Assembly: GCA_963773105.1 (NCBI GenBank)
Contig: CAVZAA010000010.1
Coordinates: forward strand, 186,001-250,000
Reading direction: 5' to 3'
DNA length: 64,000 bases
Origin: Trebonia sp963773105
GTDB taxonomy: Bacteria > Actinomycetota > Actinomycetes > Streptosporangiales > Streptosporangiaceae
A program made the translations under genes and the position numbers. Every line of letters begins with the position of its first letter. The stretch's first letter is position 1. Shown in pieces: positions 17,105 to 24,647 of the stretch. The notes beneath the pieces are model-generated. The model made no database searches. It worked only from the letters and a program-made list of their open reading frames with translations, and had not been told where the DNA came from.

Positions 17105-18268
17105 GTGAGTGAATTGAAGCGTCTGCTGAAAACATCCGTTGCGGCCGGAATCGCCGTGAGCGCCGCCCTCGTCCTTGCCGTCTCCGGGGCCGCGCAGGCC
17201 GCAGGCACGCCGGGCTGGCGGTTCGCACCGGTCTACCCGCAGTCGGACGGGATCTGGTCCGTATCCGCATCCGGCGCCGCGAACGCCTGGGCGGTCGGCC
17301 AGCAATCATTCACTTCCTCATGCGACATGTGCCTGTTCACGGCCCACTGGAACGGCCGCAAGTGGCAGACGATCGCCACCCCGCCGGGTCTCCTGCACCA
17401 GATCAACCGGGTCGTGGGATACACCGCCGTCGCCGCGACGGCAGGCAAGCGCGCCTGGGTCTTCGCGTGGGGGGAGTACAACGAACTGGGGACAACCGAA
17501 CTGTCCGCCGTCGAATGGACCGGCACGTCCTGGTCCCCGGTGCACAACTTCCCCGGCTCGCCCTCCCTCACTACTGCCATCGCCTCCGGCCCAGCGGACG
17601 TGTGGGGTTTCGGTGCCACCGGCAGCCGCGGCCAGACGCCGTGGGCGGTGCACTACAACGGGAAGCGCTGGTCCCAGGTCGCTATCCCGGTGAGCGTATC
17701 CCAGGCGAGCGGCAGCGCCGCGGCGGGCGACTGGGTCACGGGCACCCTGGCCGCGCAGTCCGGACGGGTCGAGATCTTGCGCTGGAACAAGGGGGCATGG
17801 AGGAATGTGGCGCTGCCGAAGATCAGCGTGCCCAAGGGCGAGCAGATGCTCCCCGGCCTCATCGCGGCGGCCACCCCGACCAGCGTGTGGGCGACCGTCA
17901 TCGTCTCTTCCCCCACGGTTGAAGGACGTGTGACCACCGTCCTGCTGCACTGGAACGGCAGCGCGTGGTCGAAGGTGCCCCTTCCGAAGGGAGTCAATGT
18001 GTACGGGCTGGCCAGCGACGGCCACGGAGGCTTCTGGGTGGCCTCGTACACGGTAAACGAGCCCGGCGTGCGCCTTGCCGGGCTGGTGATGTACCACTAT
18101 GCGGGCGGTCACTGGACCCACGTCGCCGTGCCCGTCAAACCCGGGTTCGTGACCAACCTGGAAGGCGGCAATATGCAGCTGATCCCGGGCACCCGGTCAG
18201 TCCTGGCAAGCGCGACGCTGCTCGGCTCCCGCGCGATCGAGGGGGCCATCCTCAGGTACGGCCCCTAA
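17105..18268 (+). CDS. Secreted beta-propeller-like protein of unknown function
   Basis: A 387-residue protein from GTG at 17105 (a TTG at 17114 is an alternative; GGGGAA precedes both). A signal peptide (LLKTSVAAGIAVSAALVLAV) ends at AQA-A. The mature part repeats a blade-like pattern, with WSVSASGAANAWAVGQ near the start followed by several copies of a Trp-Asn-Gly-x-x-Trp segment (AHWNGRKWQTIATP, LHWNGSAWSKVPLP, YHYAGGHWTHVAVP). This suggests a six- or seven-bladed propeller exposed outside the cell. No catalytic residues are recognisable. It is the only intact gene in a decaying stretch. Confidence 0.75.
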   Translation: MSELKRLLKTSVAAGIAVSAALVLAVSGAAQAAGTPGWRFAPVYPQSDGIWSVSASGAANAWAVGQQSFTSSCDMCLFTAHWNGRKWQTIATPPGLLHQINRVVGYTAVAATAGKRAWVFAWGEYNELGTTELSAVEWTGTSWSPVHNFPGSPSLTTAIASGPADVWGFGATGSRGQTPWAVHYNGKRWSQVAIPVSVSQASGSAAAGDWVTGTLAAQSGRVEILRWNKGAWRNVALPKISVPKGEQMLPGLIAAATPTSVWATVIVSSPTVEGRVTTVLLHWNGSAWSKVPLPKGVNVYGLASDGHGGFWVASYTVNEPGVRLAGLVMYHYAGGHWTHVAVPVKPGFVTNLEGGNMQLIPGTRSVLASATLLGSRAIEGAILRYGP

Positions 18269-18279
18269 GCGCGCTGTGG

Positions 18280-18375
18280 TCAGTCGTCGGCCAGGGCCCA
18301 GGCCTCTGCCTCGATCAGGTAGCCCGGGGCGAACAGGGCGGCGACCTGGACGGCGGTGCTCGCGGGTCGCCCCGG
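18280..18375 (-). pseudogene. RidA/YjgF family C-terminal stub
   Basis: The frame ending at 18280 reads RPASTAVQVAALFAPGYLIE followed by AEAWALADD, which matches the C-terminus of RidA enamine/imine deaminases (STAVQV..LA.P..LIEIEA). Homology stops near 18375, where IS607-type sequence begins. Only about 31 residues of a normally 125-residue protein remain, and the rest is not in the window. It looks like a gene cut by an insertion and then lost. Confidence 0.6.
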
Positions 18376-18380
18376 AGGCT

Positions 18381-18468
18381 GCAGTGACCAGGGCGGCCGG
18401 AGGGCTGGGACTGTACGCGCGGGTGTCGTCTCATGATCAGAGAACCGATCTTGACCGGCAGGTCGCCC
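18381..18468 (+). pseudogene. tnpA fragment: serine recombinase N-terminus
   Basis: The frame reads VTRAAGGLGLYARVSSHDQR then TDLDRQVA, which is the start of an IS607-type serine recombinase. The catalytic Ser is in YARVSSHDQ. Homology ends after about 28 residues at a fusion with tnpB-like sequence in another frame. Confidence 0.65.
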
Positions 18469-18469
18469 C

Positions 18470-19036
18470 GTCATCGAGAACCTTGACTTCGCCGAGGCCC
18501 GCGCCGAAGGCCGGGAGCGCTCCGGCAGCCGACCGTCGCACGGCAGGCGGGGAAGGAAGTTCCGCCGCCTCATCGCAGGCATCCCCACCGCGAAGTTCCG
18601 CGACCGGCTGGTCCAGATGACCACCAACGCGGACCTCCGCGTCATCGTGGTGGACCCCGCGTACACGTCCCGGTGGGGCGCCGAGCACTGGCTCGCGCCG
18701 CTGCGGGAGCACCACAGGGAAGCCTCCGGTCACCATGCAGCCGCGTTGGTGATCGGGAGACGCGGGCAGGGCCACCGGGCCAGGCGCCGCGCGAACGGGA
18801 ACCTCACCGCTCCGGAGGATGCGGCCAGGCCAGCCCGGGCGCGGACCAGGATAAAACCGGCAGCCCCGCCCGCAAAGAGGAAACCCGCCGCCCCACGAAG
18901 CCCCCGGCTGCCGCACGGCACCCAGACCAGGCCGCCTCACAGGATCACGGCAGGGAACCAGGAGGCCCAGGACCGTTCGGGGCCCCCGCCGGGCAGAACT
19001 CACGACTGCCCAGTGTTTAGGAACGGTTCCAGATGA
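18470..19036 (+). pseudogene. tnpB fragment: IS607-type TnpB C-terminal part
   Basis: The frame contains IENLDFAEARAEGRERSG, FRRLIAGIPTAKFRDRLVQM and LRVIVVDPAYTSRWGAEHWL, matching the second half of TnpB including the VDPAYTS.WG motif near the last RuvC Asp. The paired Cys zinc finger is not visible. The Ala/Pro/Arg-rich tail ends at TGA 19034-19036, overlapping the convergent VOC gene by 20 bases. TnpB is an RNA-guided nuclease in intact elements; this copy lacks its N-terminal half. Confidence 0.65.
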
Positions 19037-19442
19037 TCTCCCAGAGGTGACCATCGGGATCTTGGAAGTATCCCGAGTAGATGCCCCACGGCCGGTCGTG
19101 CGGCGATTCGGTGACGGCCGCTCCGGCTGCCTGGGCCTGTGCGATGATCTCGTCGACCTCGGTCCGGCTGTTCACCACGTGCCCGATGCTGAACTCGCCG
19201 GGCTTGGCCGTGATCAGCGGGACGACGGCGTCCTTGGCGAGCTCGGAGCGCGGGTATATCGACAGCATGAGCCCGTCGTCGAGGTGGAACACCGCCGTGG
19301 TCCCGTCGGGATTGGTCTCGTCCCCTGCGAACTCGGTGCCGATCAGGCCCTCGGTGCGGAAGCCCAGACCGTCGCGGTAGAACGCCAGGGCCCGATCGAG
19401 GTCAGCGACCGCAAGGGTGATGACGTGGATGCGCGGCTTCAT
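19017..19442 (-). CDS. VOC family (glyoxalase/bleomycin-resistance-like) protein
   Basis: A 141-residue VOC protein: MKPRIHVITLAVADLDRALA at the start, FYRDGLGFRTEGLIG, and the C-terminal PWGIYSGYFQDPDGHLWEI with a metal-ligand Glu. The two beta-alpha-beta-beta-beta units fold into a metal-binding pocket; members are lyases, dioxygenases or resistance proteins, and the substrate here is unknown. I chose ATG 19442 because GAGGAG lies 8-13 bases upstream of it; an ATG five codons earlier is possible. Confidence 0.88.
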   Translation of the reverse strand: MKPRIHVITLAVADLDRALAFYRDGLGFRTEGLIGTEFAGDETNPDGTTAVFHLDDGLMLSIYPRSELAKDAVVPLITAKPGEFSIGHVVNSRTEVDEIIAQAQAAGAAVTESPHDRPWGIYSGYFQDPDGHLWEIIWNRS

Positions 19443-19586
19443 GGTCGAGCTCCTCATTCTCTGGTCGGTGCGCTGCGACCATCATCGGTCCGCGAGGCTC
19501 GCGGTGCCTTGAATGAAACGGACATCGGTCAGGATCGGCCACTCTCGCAGCCTGATGGCCACCCCTGAACTGAACCCGCCAACCCC

Positions 19587-20411
19587 CTAAGACAGGACCG
19601 CCTGCCGACGGGTCGCCCGGCTGAGCCCGGCGGTAAGCTCCGCCACCGCAGCGGTTCCGACGGCGGCCTCGGGCGCGCCGAGGATGGCCTTGACCAGCGC
19701 GGACACGACGATCACACCATCGGCGAAACCGGCCACCTCGGCCGCCTGCGCAGCGTCGGAAATACCGATTCCGACGCAGACCGGCAGGTCGGTAACCGCC
19801 CTGACACGCCGCACGAGCGAGCTGGCGGCCGTACTGACAGCCTCCCTGGCGCCGGTGACGCCCATCACCGATGAGGCGTAGACGAACCCCGTTCCCGCCG
19901 CTGTGAGTTCCCGTAGCCGCTCGTCGGTGCTGCTCGGCGCGGCCACGAAGACGGTGGCGAGGCCATGCCTGGCCGCGCTTTCCCGCCACCGCGCGGACTC
20001 CTGCACGGGCAGGTCCGGCAGGATGCACCCGGCGCCGCCGGCCTCGGCCAGCTCGCTGCTGAAGCGCTCGGCGCCGTACCGGTCGATCGGGTTCCAGTAG
20101 GACATGACCAGGACCGGCTTACCGGTGGCGTGATACGCCTCCCCCACCGTGCGGATAACGTCGGCGATCCTGACGCCGCCGCGCAGCGCGATGTCGCCTG
20201 CCGCCTGGATGACCGGCCCGTCGAGTACCGGGTCGCTGTGCGGCAAGCCGACCTCGACGATGTCGGCTCCGCTGTTCAGCATTGCCTGAATCGCGGCGAT
20301 GCCCTCGTTGACGGTCGGGAAGCCGGCCGTCATGCCCGTGATGAGCACGGCCCGGTTCTCCCGCTTCGCCCGGGCCAGCGTGTCGGCCAGCAGCTGAAGG
20401 TTTCCGCTCAT
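19587..20411 (-). CDS. trpA: Tryptophan synthase alpha subunit
   Basis: A 274-residue TIM barrel. The catalytic Glu (GADIVEVGLPHSD, near 50) and Asp (SDPVLDGPVIQAA, near 61) are both present, as are the phosphate loop region (VCVGIGISDAAQAAEVA) and DGVIVVSALVKAI. It cleaves indole-3-glycerol phosphate to indole, which is channelled to TrpB. The ATG overlaps the trpB stop by 4 bases. No other trp genes are in the window, so this pair may be a separate transcription unit or the end of a split pathway. Confidence 0.96.
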   Translation of the reverse strand: MSGNLQLLADTLARAKRENRAVLITGMTAGFPTVNEGIAAIQAMLNSGADIVEVGLPHSDPVLDGPVIQAAGDIALRGGVRIADVIRTVGEAYHATGKPVLVMSYWNPIDRYGAERFSSELAEAGGAGCILPDLPVQESARWRESAARHGLATVFVAAPSSTDERLRELTAAGTGFVYASSVMGVTGAREAVSTAASSLVRRVRAVTDLPVCVGIGISDAAQAAEVAGFADGVIVVSALVKAILGAPEAAVGTAAVAELTAGLSRATRRQAVLS

Positions 20412-21661
20412 TGTGAGACTCCCTCTGTCAGGGCCTCGTCGGCGTCCTGTTCGAAGTACCGCGCAGCGGTGTCCATATCCTTGTCGCCCCGGCCGGACAG
20501 GTTCACCATGATCAGCCCGTCCGGTCCGAGTTCGGTGCCGATCTCGATGGCGCCGGCCAGTGCGTGAGCACTCTCTATGGCCGGGATGATGCCCTCGGTC
20601 GACGCGAGCAGCCGGAAGGCCCGCATCGCGGCGGCATCGGTGACCGGGCGGTATTGGCAACGGCCGGTGTCGTGAAGGTATGAGTGCTCCGGTCCGACGC
20701 CGGGGTAGTCGAGCCCGGCCGAGATCGACCAGGGCTCGGTGATCTGGCCTTCATCGTCCTGCAGGACGTAGGAGCGCGAGCCGTGCAGGATGCCGGGCTC
20801 GCCCGCCGACAGCGTCGCCGCGTGCTTCCCGCTCTGCACCCCGTGCCCGGCGGCTTCGCAGCCGATGAGGCGCACCTCCGGGTCCGGGAGGAACGCGTGG
20901 AACAGGCCGATGGCGTTGGATCCCCCGCCGACGCACGCGATCGCGGCATCGGGCAGGCGGCCGGCTCGCTCGAGGATCTGACCGCGGGCCTCCACCCCGA
21001 TGACGCGCTGGAAGTCGCGGATCATGGCGGGGAAGGGATGCGGCCCGGCGACCGTGCCGAAGATGTAGTGCGTGGTCTCGACATTGGCGACCCAGTCACG
21101 GAACGTCTCGTTGATGGCGTCTTTGAGGGTGCGGGAACCGGAGGAAACCGGTATCACCGTGGCACCGAGCATCTTCATCCGGGCCACGTTGACCGCCTGC
21201 CTGCGGATGTCGATTTCCCCCATGTAGATGGTGCAGTCCAGGCCGAACAGCGCGCACGCCGTCGCGGTCGCCACCCCGTGCTGGCCGGCCCCGGTCTCGG
21301 CGATGACGCGCCGCTTGCCCATCCGCTTGGTCAGCAGGGCCTGTCCGAGCACGTTGTTGATCTTGTGTGAGCCGGTGTGGTTGAGGTCCTCACGTTTGAG
21401 GAACACGCGTGCCCCGCCAGCGTTCCTGGCGAACCTGGCGACCTCGGTGAGCACGCTCGGACGGCCCGCGTAGTGGGCGAGCAGTTGCTCGAGCTCCTCG
21501 GCGAACCCGGGATCCGCCTTGGCCCGCTCGTATTCGGTGGCGACCTGCTCCACGGCGGCGACCAGCGCCTCCGGGATGAACTTGCCTCCGAACGGACCGA
21601 AATATCCGCCATCGTCGGGGAATTTGCCCGGCGATGCCGGGAAGAAGAATTTGCTGTTCAT
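20408..21661 (-). CDS. trpB: Tryptophan synthase beta subunit
   Basis: A 417-residue PLP enzyme. The PLP lysine is in HTGSHKINN (near 100), the Glu of AETGAGQHG is the catalytic acid that activates indole addition, and CVGGGSNAIG is the phosphate-binding loop. It condenses indole with serine to make tryptophan. The N-terminus (DDGGYFGPFGGKFIPEALV) is of the TrpB1 type that partners with TrpA. The ATG at 21661 lies 11 bases after AGGAG; a competing ATG 8 bases upstream is in another frame. A long hairpin-rich leader precedes it. Confidence 0.97.
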   Translation of the reverse strand: MNSKFFFPASPGKFPDDGGYFGPFGGKFIPEALVAAVEQVATEYERAKADPGFAEELEQLLAHYAGRPSVLTEVARFARNAGGARVFLKREDLNHTGSHKINNVLGQALLTKRMGKRRVIAETGAGQHGVATATACALFGLDCTIYMGEIDIRRQAVNVARMKMLGATVIPVSSGSRTLKDAINETFRDWVANVETTHYIFGTVAGPHPFPAMIRDFQRVIGVEARGQILERAGRLPDAAIACVGGGSNAIGLFHAFLPDPEVRLIGCEAAGHGVQSGKHAATLSAGEPGILHGSRSYVLQDDEGQITEPWSISAGLDYPGVGPEHSYLHDTGRCQYRPVTDAAAMRAFRLLASTEGIIPAIESAHALAGAIEIGTELGPDGLIMVNLSGRGDKDMDTAARYFEQDADEALTEGVSQ

Positions 21662-22038
21662 CGCTCATGCGCTCCTGGCACGGGAAAGGCCCGGCCCTAG
21701 GTGGCTGGTATAGGGAAGCTTGAGTAAGCCTCGTCGTCCCGAATTCGGGAAGATGACGACGGGAACCGAGGAGAGCGATTTCGCTCAGATACCTCGGACG
21801 GCACCGGGGACGCAGAACCATCGCATCCCGTTCACCTGACCAGCCTCAGCGCCAAGAACGTACCGCACCCGGCGGCCGAGCACACGCCGCGCCGGGGCCC
21901 GGCAGCCGCGCGGACGGCGCCCGGGGGCGAGGCGGATGGCGAAAGACACAGCAGGATGCTACCTCACGGTCCCCGTTCGCCCGCGCGGCCCCCGGGTAGG
22001 TCAAGGCCAAGGAACGCAACCTTGATGAGGGGGACCCG
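21662..22038. other. Intergenic leader between trpB and an ABM-domain gene
   Basis: No gene is supported in these 377 bases. The part next to trpB holds a perfect palindrome and nested arms (see 21732-21761). The part next to 22039 is GC-rich with no clear promoter boxes. A minus-strand open frame across the leader has no Trp codon cluster, so a classical attenuation leader peptide is not evident. Confidence 0.5.
21732..21761 (-). promoter_or_regulatory. Nested inverted repeats in trpB leader
   Basis: The palindrome CCCGAATTCGGG (21738-21749) lies between CGTCGTC (21732-21738) and GACGACG (21755-21761). The inner and outer arms share one base at 21738, so they cannot both pair fully, which suggests alternative RNA structures or a DNA operator 71-100 bases upstream of trpB. 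Function is inferred from position only. Confidence 0.4.
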
Positions 22039-22302
22039 ATGGCTGTACTAGTGCGGATGACCGCGGCGGGTATGGACGCAGCGACTTACGACCAGGCATC
22101 GACACAGCTGGCGCCCATGGTGAAGAAGCAGCCCGGCTTCATCATGCACGCCGCGTACCCGAGCCCGGGCGGGTTCACCGTCGGGGAGATCTGGGAGAGC
22201 CGGGGGCAGTGGGAGACGTGGTTCAACGAGAACGTCAAGCCCAACGTGCCCGCCGAGATCAAGTACGAGGTGATCGAGGTCCACTCGGTCGTGCGGCCGT
22301 AG
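22039..22302 (+). CDS. Small ABM-like (dimeric alpha-beta barrel) protein
   Basis: An 87-residue protein resembling the antibiotic biosynthesis monooxygenase fold: MAVLVRMTAAGMDAATYDQA, then KKQPGFIMHAAYPSPGGFTV and EIWESRGQWETWF. The pattern of a short alpha-beta barrel with His in FIMHA and the Glu/Trp strand is typical. Members are cofactor-free monooxygenases or simply ligand-binding. ATG at 22039 has GAGGGGGA upstream. No partner gene is evident. Confidence 0.75.
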   Translation: MAVLVRMTAAGMDAATYDQASTQLAPMVKKQPGFIMHAAYPSPGGFTVGEIWESRGQWETWFNENVKPNVPAEIKYEVIEVHSVVRP

Positions 22303-22322
22303 GGCCTAGCGCCAGGAGCAAG

Positions 22323-22649
22323 TCACGGTCGGGTTCGGTCAGACGCCGAGCTGGCGATGGCGGTATACCAGTAGCCGCCCGCGAGATTTCCCGCAGCGCC
22401 CAACAGAAACCACGCTGACAGACGGTATAGCTTGCGCCGCTCCTGCTCGGTCCCCGCCTGGCGGCCGAGCGAGACCAGAACGAGGCCGATGCCGAGCTGG
22501 AACCCGCCAGCGGCGGCACGGGTGACCCCAAAGCCGGCCAGGTGGCGGTACTCCCACGGGCTGATCAGGCGGTGCAGGCCGGGTCGCGGAGGAGATTGCC
22601 ACCACCCAACCAGGCCTGTCGCAGCGCTGTTGTCGTTGGATGCGTTCAT
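22323..22649 (-). CDS. Small membrane protein of unknown function
   Basis: A 108-residue protein with a polar N-terminus (MNASNDNSAATGLVGWWQSP) and two hydrophobic segments, AAAGGFQLGIGLVLVSL and the region around SAWFLLGAAGNLAGGYWY, separated by a charged loop (RQAGTEQERRKLYRL). ATG at 22649 is preceded by AGGAGG. It is convergent with the ABM-like gene. I do not recognise the family. Confidence 0.65.
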   Translation of the reverse strand: MNASNDNSAATGLVGWWQSPPRPGLHRLISPWEYRHLAGFGVTRAAAGGFQLGIGLVLVSLGRQAGTEQERRKLYRLSAWFLLGAAGNLAGGYWYTAIASSASDRTRP

Positions 22650-22740
22650 CGGTACGCCTCCTGAGGAGAGTGGTGTCGGCCATCCGATCATCCGCCAGCC
22701 CGCAGGGCCATGTCAGCTACGCCACCGACAGGTTCCCGCT

Positions 22741-22795
22741 CCTGTCAGCTGCGCCATCGACATCGGCTATCGGTGTCGATGGCGTAGGTGACAGG
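22741..22795. repeat. Long imperfect inverted repeat at IS21 insertion site
   Basis: Two 22-base arms (22741-22762 and 22774-22795) differ at only two positions and are separated by 11 bases. The shared core is GCCATCGAC/GTCGATGGC with CCTGTCA/TGACAGG ends. A partial third copy (TGTCAGCTACGCCACCGACA) lies at about 22712-22731, and related GGCGTAGGTGACAGG occurs at 26415. The IS21 element starts immediately after the right arm. Confidence 0.7.
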
Positions 22796-22796
22796 A

Positions 22797-22822
22797 TGTC
22801 ATTTGCCATGAGCATGGGACCA
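22797..22822 (+). repeat. IS21 left terminal inverted repeat
   Basis: Begins TGTCATTTGCC and ends GAGCATGGGACCA. It matches the right end except for two central bases (AT versus GG). Confidence 0.9.
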
Positions 22823-22920
22823 CCTGCCGAGGGTTATTGCCACGGGGATGGGACCACCCCGGTTGCCAGTTGATGGACCACTCCTGCCAGGATCGCCCGG
22901 TTTGTACCGTTCTGCGAGAG

Positions 22921-24540
22921 ATGGCAGGGATGGCGTTCCGGGAGGTCCTGGTGACAGAGGTGAAGGAAGTCCTGCGTGCGTGGCTGGCGGGGCTGGGCAA
23001 GCGCCCGGCCGCGGCCCGCGCGGGGGTGAACGTGAAGACCGCGGCCCGGTATATCCGGGCCGCGCAGGAGGCCGGCCTTTCCCGCGATAGCGGGGAAGGC
23101 CGGCTGACCGACGAGCTGATCGGCATCGTGGTCGGGGCGGTCCGCCCGGCCCGCCCGGCGGGGCACGGCTCGTCGTGGGAGGCCCTGGCCGCCCGGAAGG
23201 ACGAGATCGCCGGGTGGGTGAAGGCGGACCTGACGCTGGTGAAGATCGGCGAGCTGCTGGAACGGTCCGGGACCGCGGTTCCCTACCGGACGCTGGCGCG
23301 GTTCGCCGCGGCCGAGTGCGGTTTCTCGTCGGGCCGGCCGGGGGTGACGGTGCGGGTCGACGACCCGCCGCCGGGCCGCGAGCTGCAGGTCGACTTCGGG
23401 TACCTCGGGATGATCCCCGACGGGGAGCGGCGGCGGAAGCTGCACGCGCTGGTGTTCACGGCGGTGTTCTCCCGCTACTGCTACGTCTGGCTGACGTTCC
23501 CGCAGACGACGCTGGCGGTGATCGCGGGCTGCGAGGCGGCCTGGGAGTTCTTCGGCGGCGTGTTCCCTGTTCTAATTCCCGACAACCTCAAGCCGGTGGT
23601 GGACGCGGCGGACCGGCTGGAGCCGCGGTGGAACCGGGAGTGGCTGGAGTACGCGCAGGCCCGCGGCATCGCGGTCGACCCCGCGAGGGTCCGCTCCCCG
23701 CAGGACAAGGGGCGGGTCGAGTCCGGGGTGAAGTTCGCGCAGCGCAGCTTCTTCGCCGGGGAGTCGTTCCTGGACATCGGCGACGCGCAGCGGCGGGCCG
23801 ACGACTGGTGCCGGGTCCGGGCCGGGATGCGGGTGCACGGCACGACGAGGCTGCGGCCGGCCGAGGCGTTCGCGGAGCACGAGGCACCGCTGCTGATGGC
23901 GGTCCCGGACGAGCCCTACCGGGTGCCGGCCTGGTCGGAGGCCAAGGTGGCGCGGGACTTCCACGTCCGCGCGCAGAACGCGTTCTACTCGGTGCCTTGC
24001 TCCCTGATCGGGCAGCAGGTCACGGTGCGGGCCGACGACGCGCTGGTGAAGGTCTACCACCGCGGCCAGGTCGTGAAGGTGCACCCGCGGCAGCCGGCGG
24101 GAGGGCGGTCGTCGGACGTGGCGGACTTCCCGCCGGGCACCGATGTCTACGCGCGCCGCGACGTTGACCGCCTGCAGCGGATGGCCGCCGCGAGAGGCGA
24201 GGCGGTCGGCGCCTACGCGGCGAGGATCCTGGACACCGACCTGCCCTGGACGAAGATGCGGGCCGTCTACGCCCTCATCGGCCTCTGCCGCACTTACGGG
24301 AACGACGTCGTGGAGCAGGCGTGCTCGGCCGCGCTGGAGCTGGACGTGATCAGCGTCGTCAAGATCCGCTCGATCGTGGAGAAGGGCACCGGGGCGCAGG
24401 CGGAGCGGGCCGCCGCCCGCGCCCGGCAGGCAGACGCCGCGGCGGGGAAGGTCCTGGCGGCGAGGTTCGCCCGCGATCCCCGCGAGTTCGCGACCTCGAC
24501 CGGGGCCCTGCTGCGGGTCCTGCCCGGCGGCGACGGCTGA
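22921..24540 (+). CDS. istA: IS21-family transposase IstA
   Basis: About 539 residues from ATG 22921 (ATG 22930 and GTG 22951, the latter behind GGGAGG, are alternatives). An N-terminal helix-turn-helix (RPAAARAGVNVKTAARYIRA) is followed by an rve integrase core with the DDE residues in LQVDFGYLGMI, LIPDNLKPVV and RVESGVKFAQR. The C-terminal part carries the Mu-like beta barrel (FYSVPCSLIGQQVTVRADD). IstA cuts and joins the element ends together with IstB. Length and motifs look complete. Confidence 0.95.
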   Translation: MAGMAFREVLVTEVKEVLRAWLAGLGKRPAAARAGVNVKTAARYIRAAQEAGLSRDSGEGRLTDELIGIVVGAVRPARPAGHGSSWEALAARKDEIAGWVKADLTLVKIGELLERSGTAVPYRTLARFAAAECGFSSGRPGVTVRVDDPPPGRELQVDFGYLGMIPDGERRRKLHALVFTAVFSRYCYVWLTFPQTTLAVIAGCEAAWEFFGGVFPVLIPDNLKPVVDAADRLEPRWNREWLEYAQARGIAVDPARVRSPQDKGRVESGVKFAQRSFFAGESFLDIGDAQRRADDWCRVRAGMRVHGTTRLRPAEAFAEHEAPLLMAVPDEPYRVPAWSEAKVARDFHVRAQNAFYSVPCSLIGQQVTVRADDALVKVYHRGQVVKVHPRQPAGGRSSDVADFPPGTDVYARRDVDRLQRMAAARGEAVGAYAARILDTDLPWTKMRAVYALIGLCRTYGNDVVEQACSAALELDVISVVKIRSIVEKGTGAQAERAAARARQADAAAGKVLAARFARDPREFATSTGALLRVLPGGDG

Positions 24541-24546
24541 CACCGC

Positions 24547-24610
24547 GATTCATTTCATTCAGCTCCGTCACGCCTGTTTCGTTTCATTCGTTTCATTTCA
24601 TTTCGTTCCG
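24547..24610 (+). repeat. T-rich TTTCATT/TTTCGTT repeats between istA and passenger gene
   Basis: A run of short imperfect repeats such as TTCATTTCATT, TTTCGTTTCATT and TTTCATTTCATTTCG interrupts otherwise GC-rich DNA just after the istA stop. It lies 38 bases before the next start codon. Its role is unknown; it could slow or pause transcription or bind a protein. Confidence 0.6.
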
Positions 24611-24647
24611 CCGTGCGCCCGCACCGCGGGAGAGGACGCGTATCACG

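Larger units (their letters stand above)
18381..19036 (+). mobile_element. IS607-family remnant (tnpA and tnpB fragments)
   Basis: The beginning of a TnpA serine recombinase is followed at once by the C-terminal part of a TnpB-like protein. The whole middle of the element (most of tnpA, the start and RuvC core of tnpB) is missing. It abuts the RidA stub on its left and a VOC gene on its right. I found no clear terminal structures. Confidence 0.65.

Noticed and set aside
21662..22038. T-box or Trp attenuator leader for trpB
   Set aside because: There is no conserved T-box sequence and no run of Trp codons; only palindromes are present.
24321..24647. Upstream extension of the coiled-coil passenger frame
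   Set aside because: It overlaps istA out of phase and crosses the T-rich repeats; ATG 24648 has a proper ribosome site.
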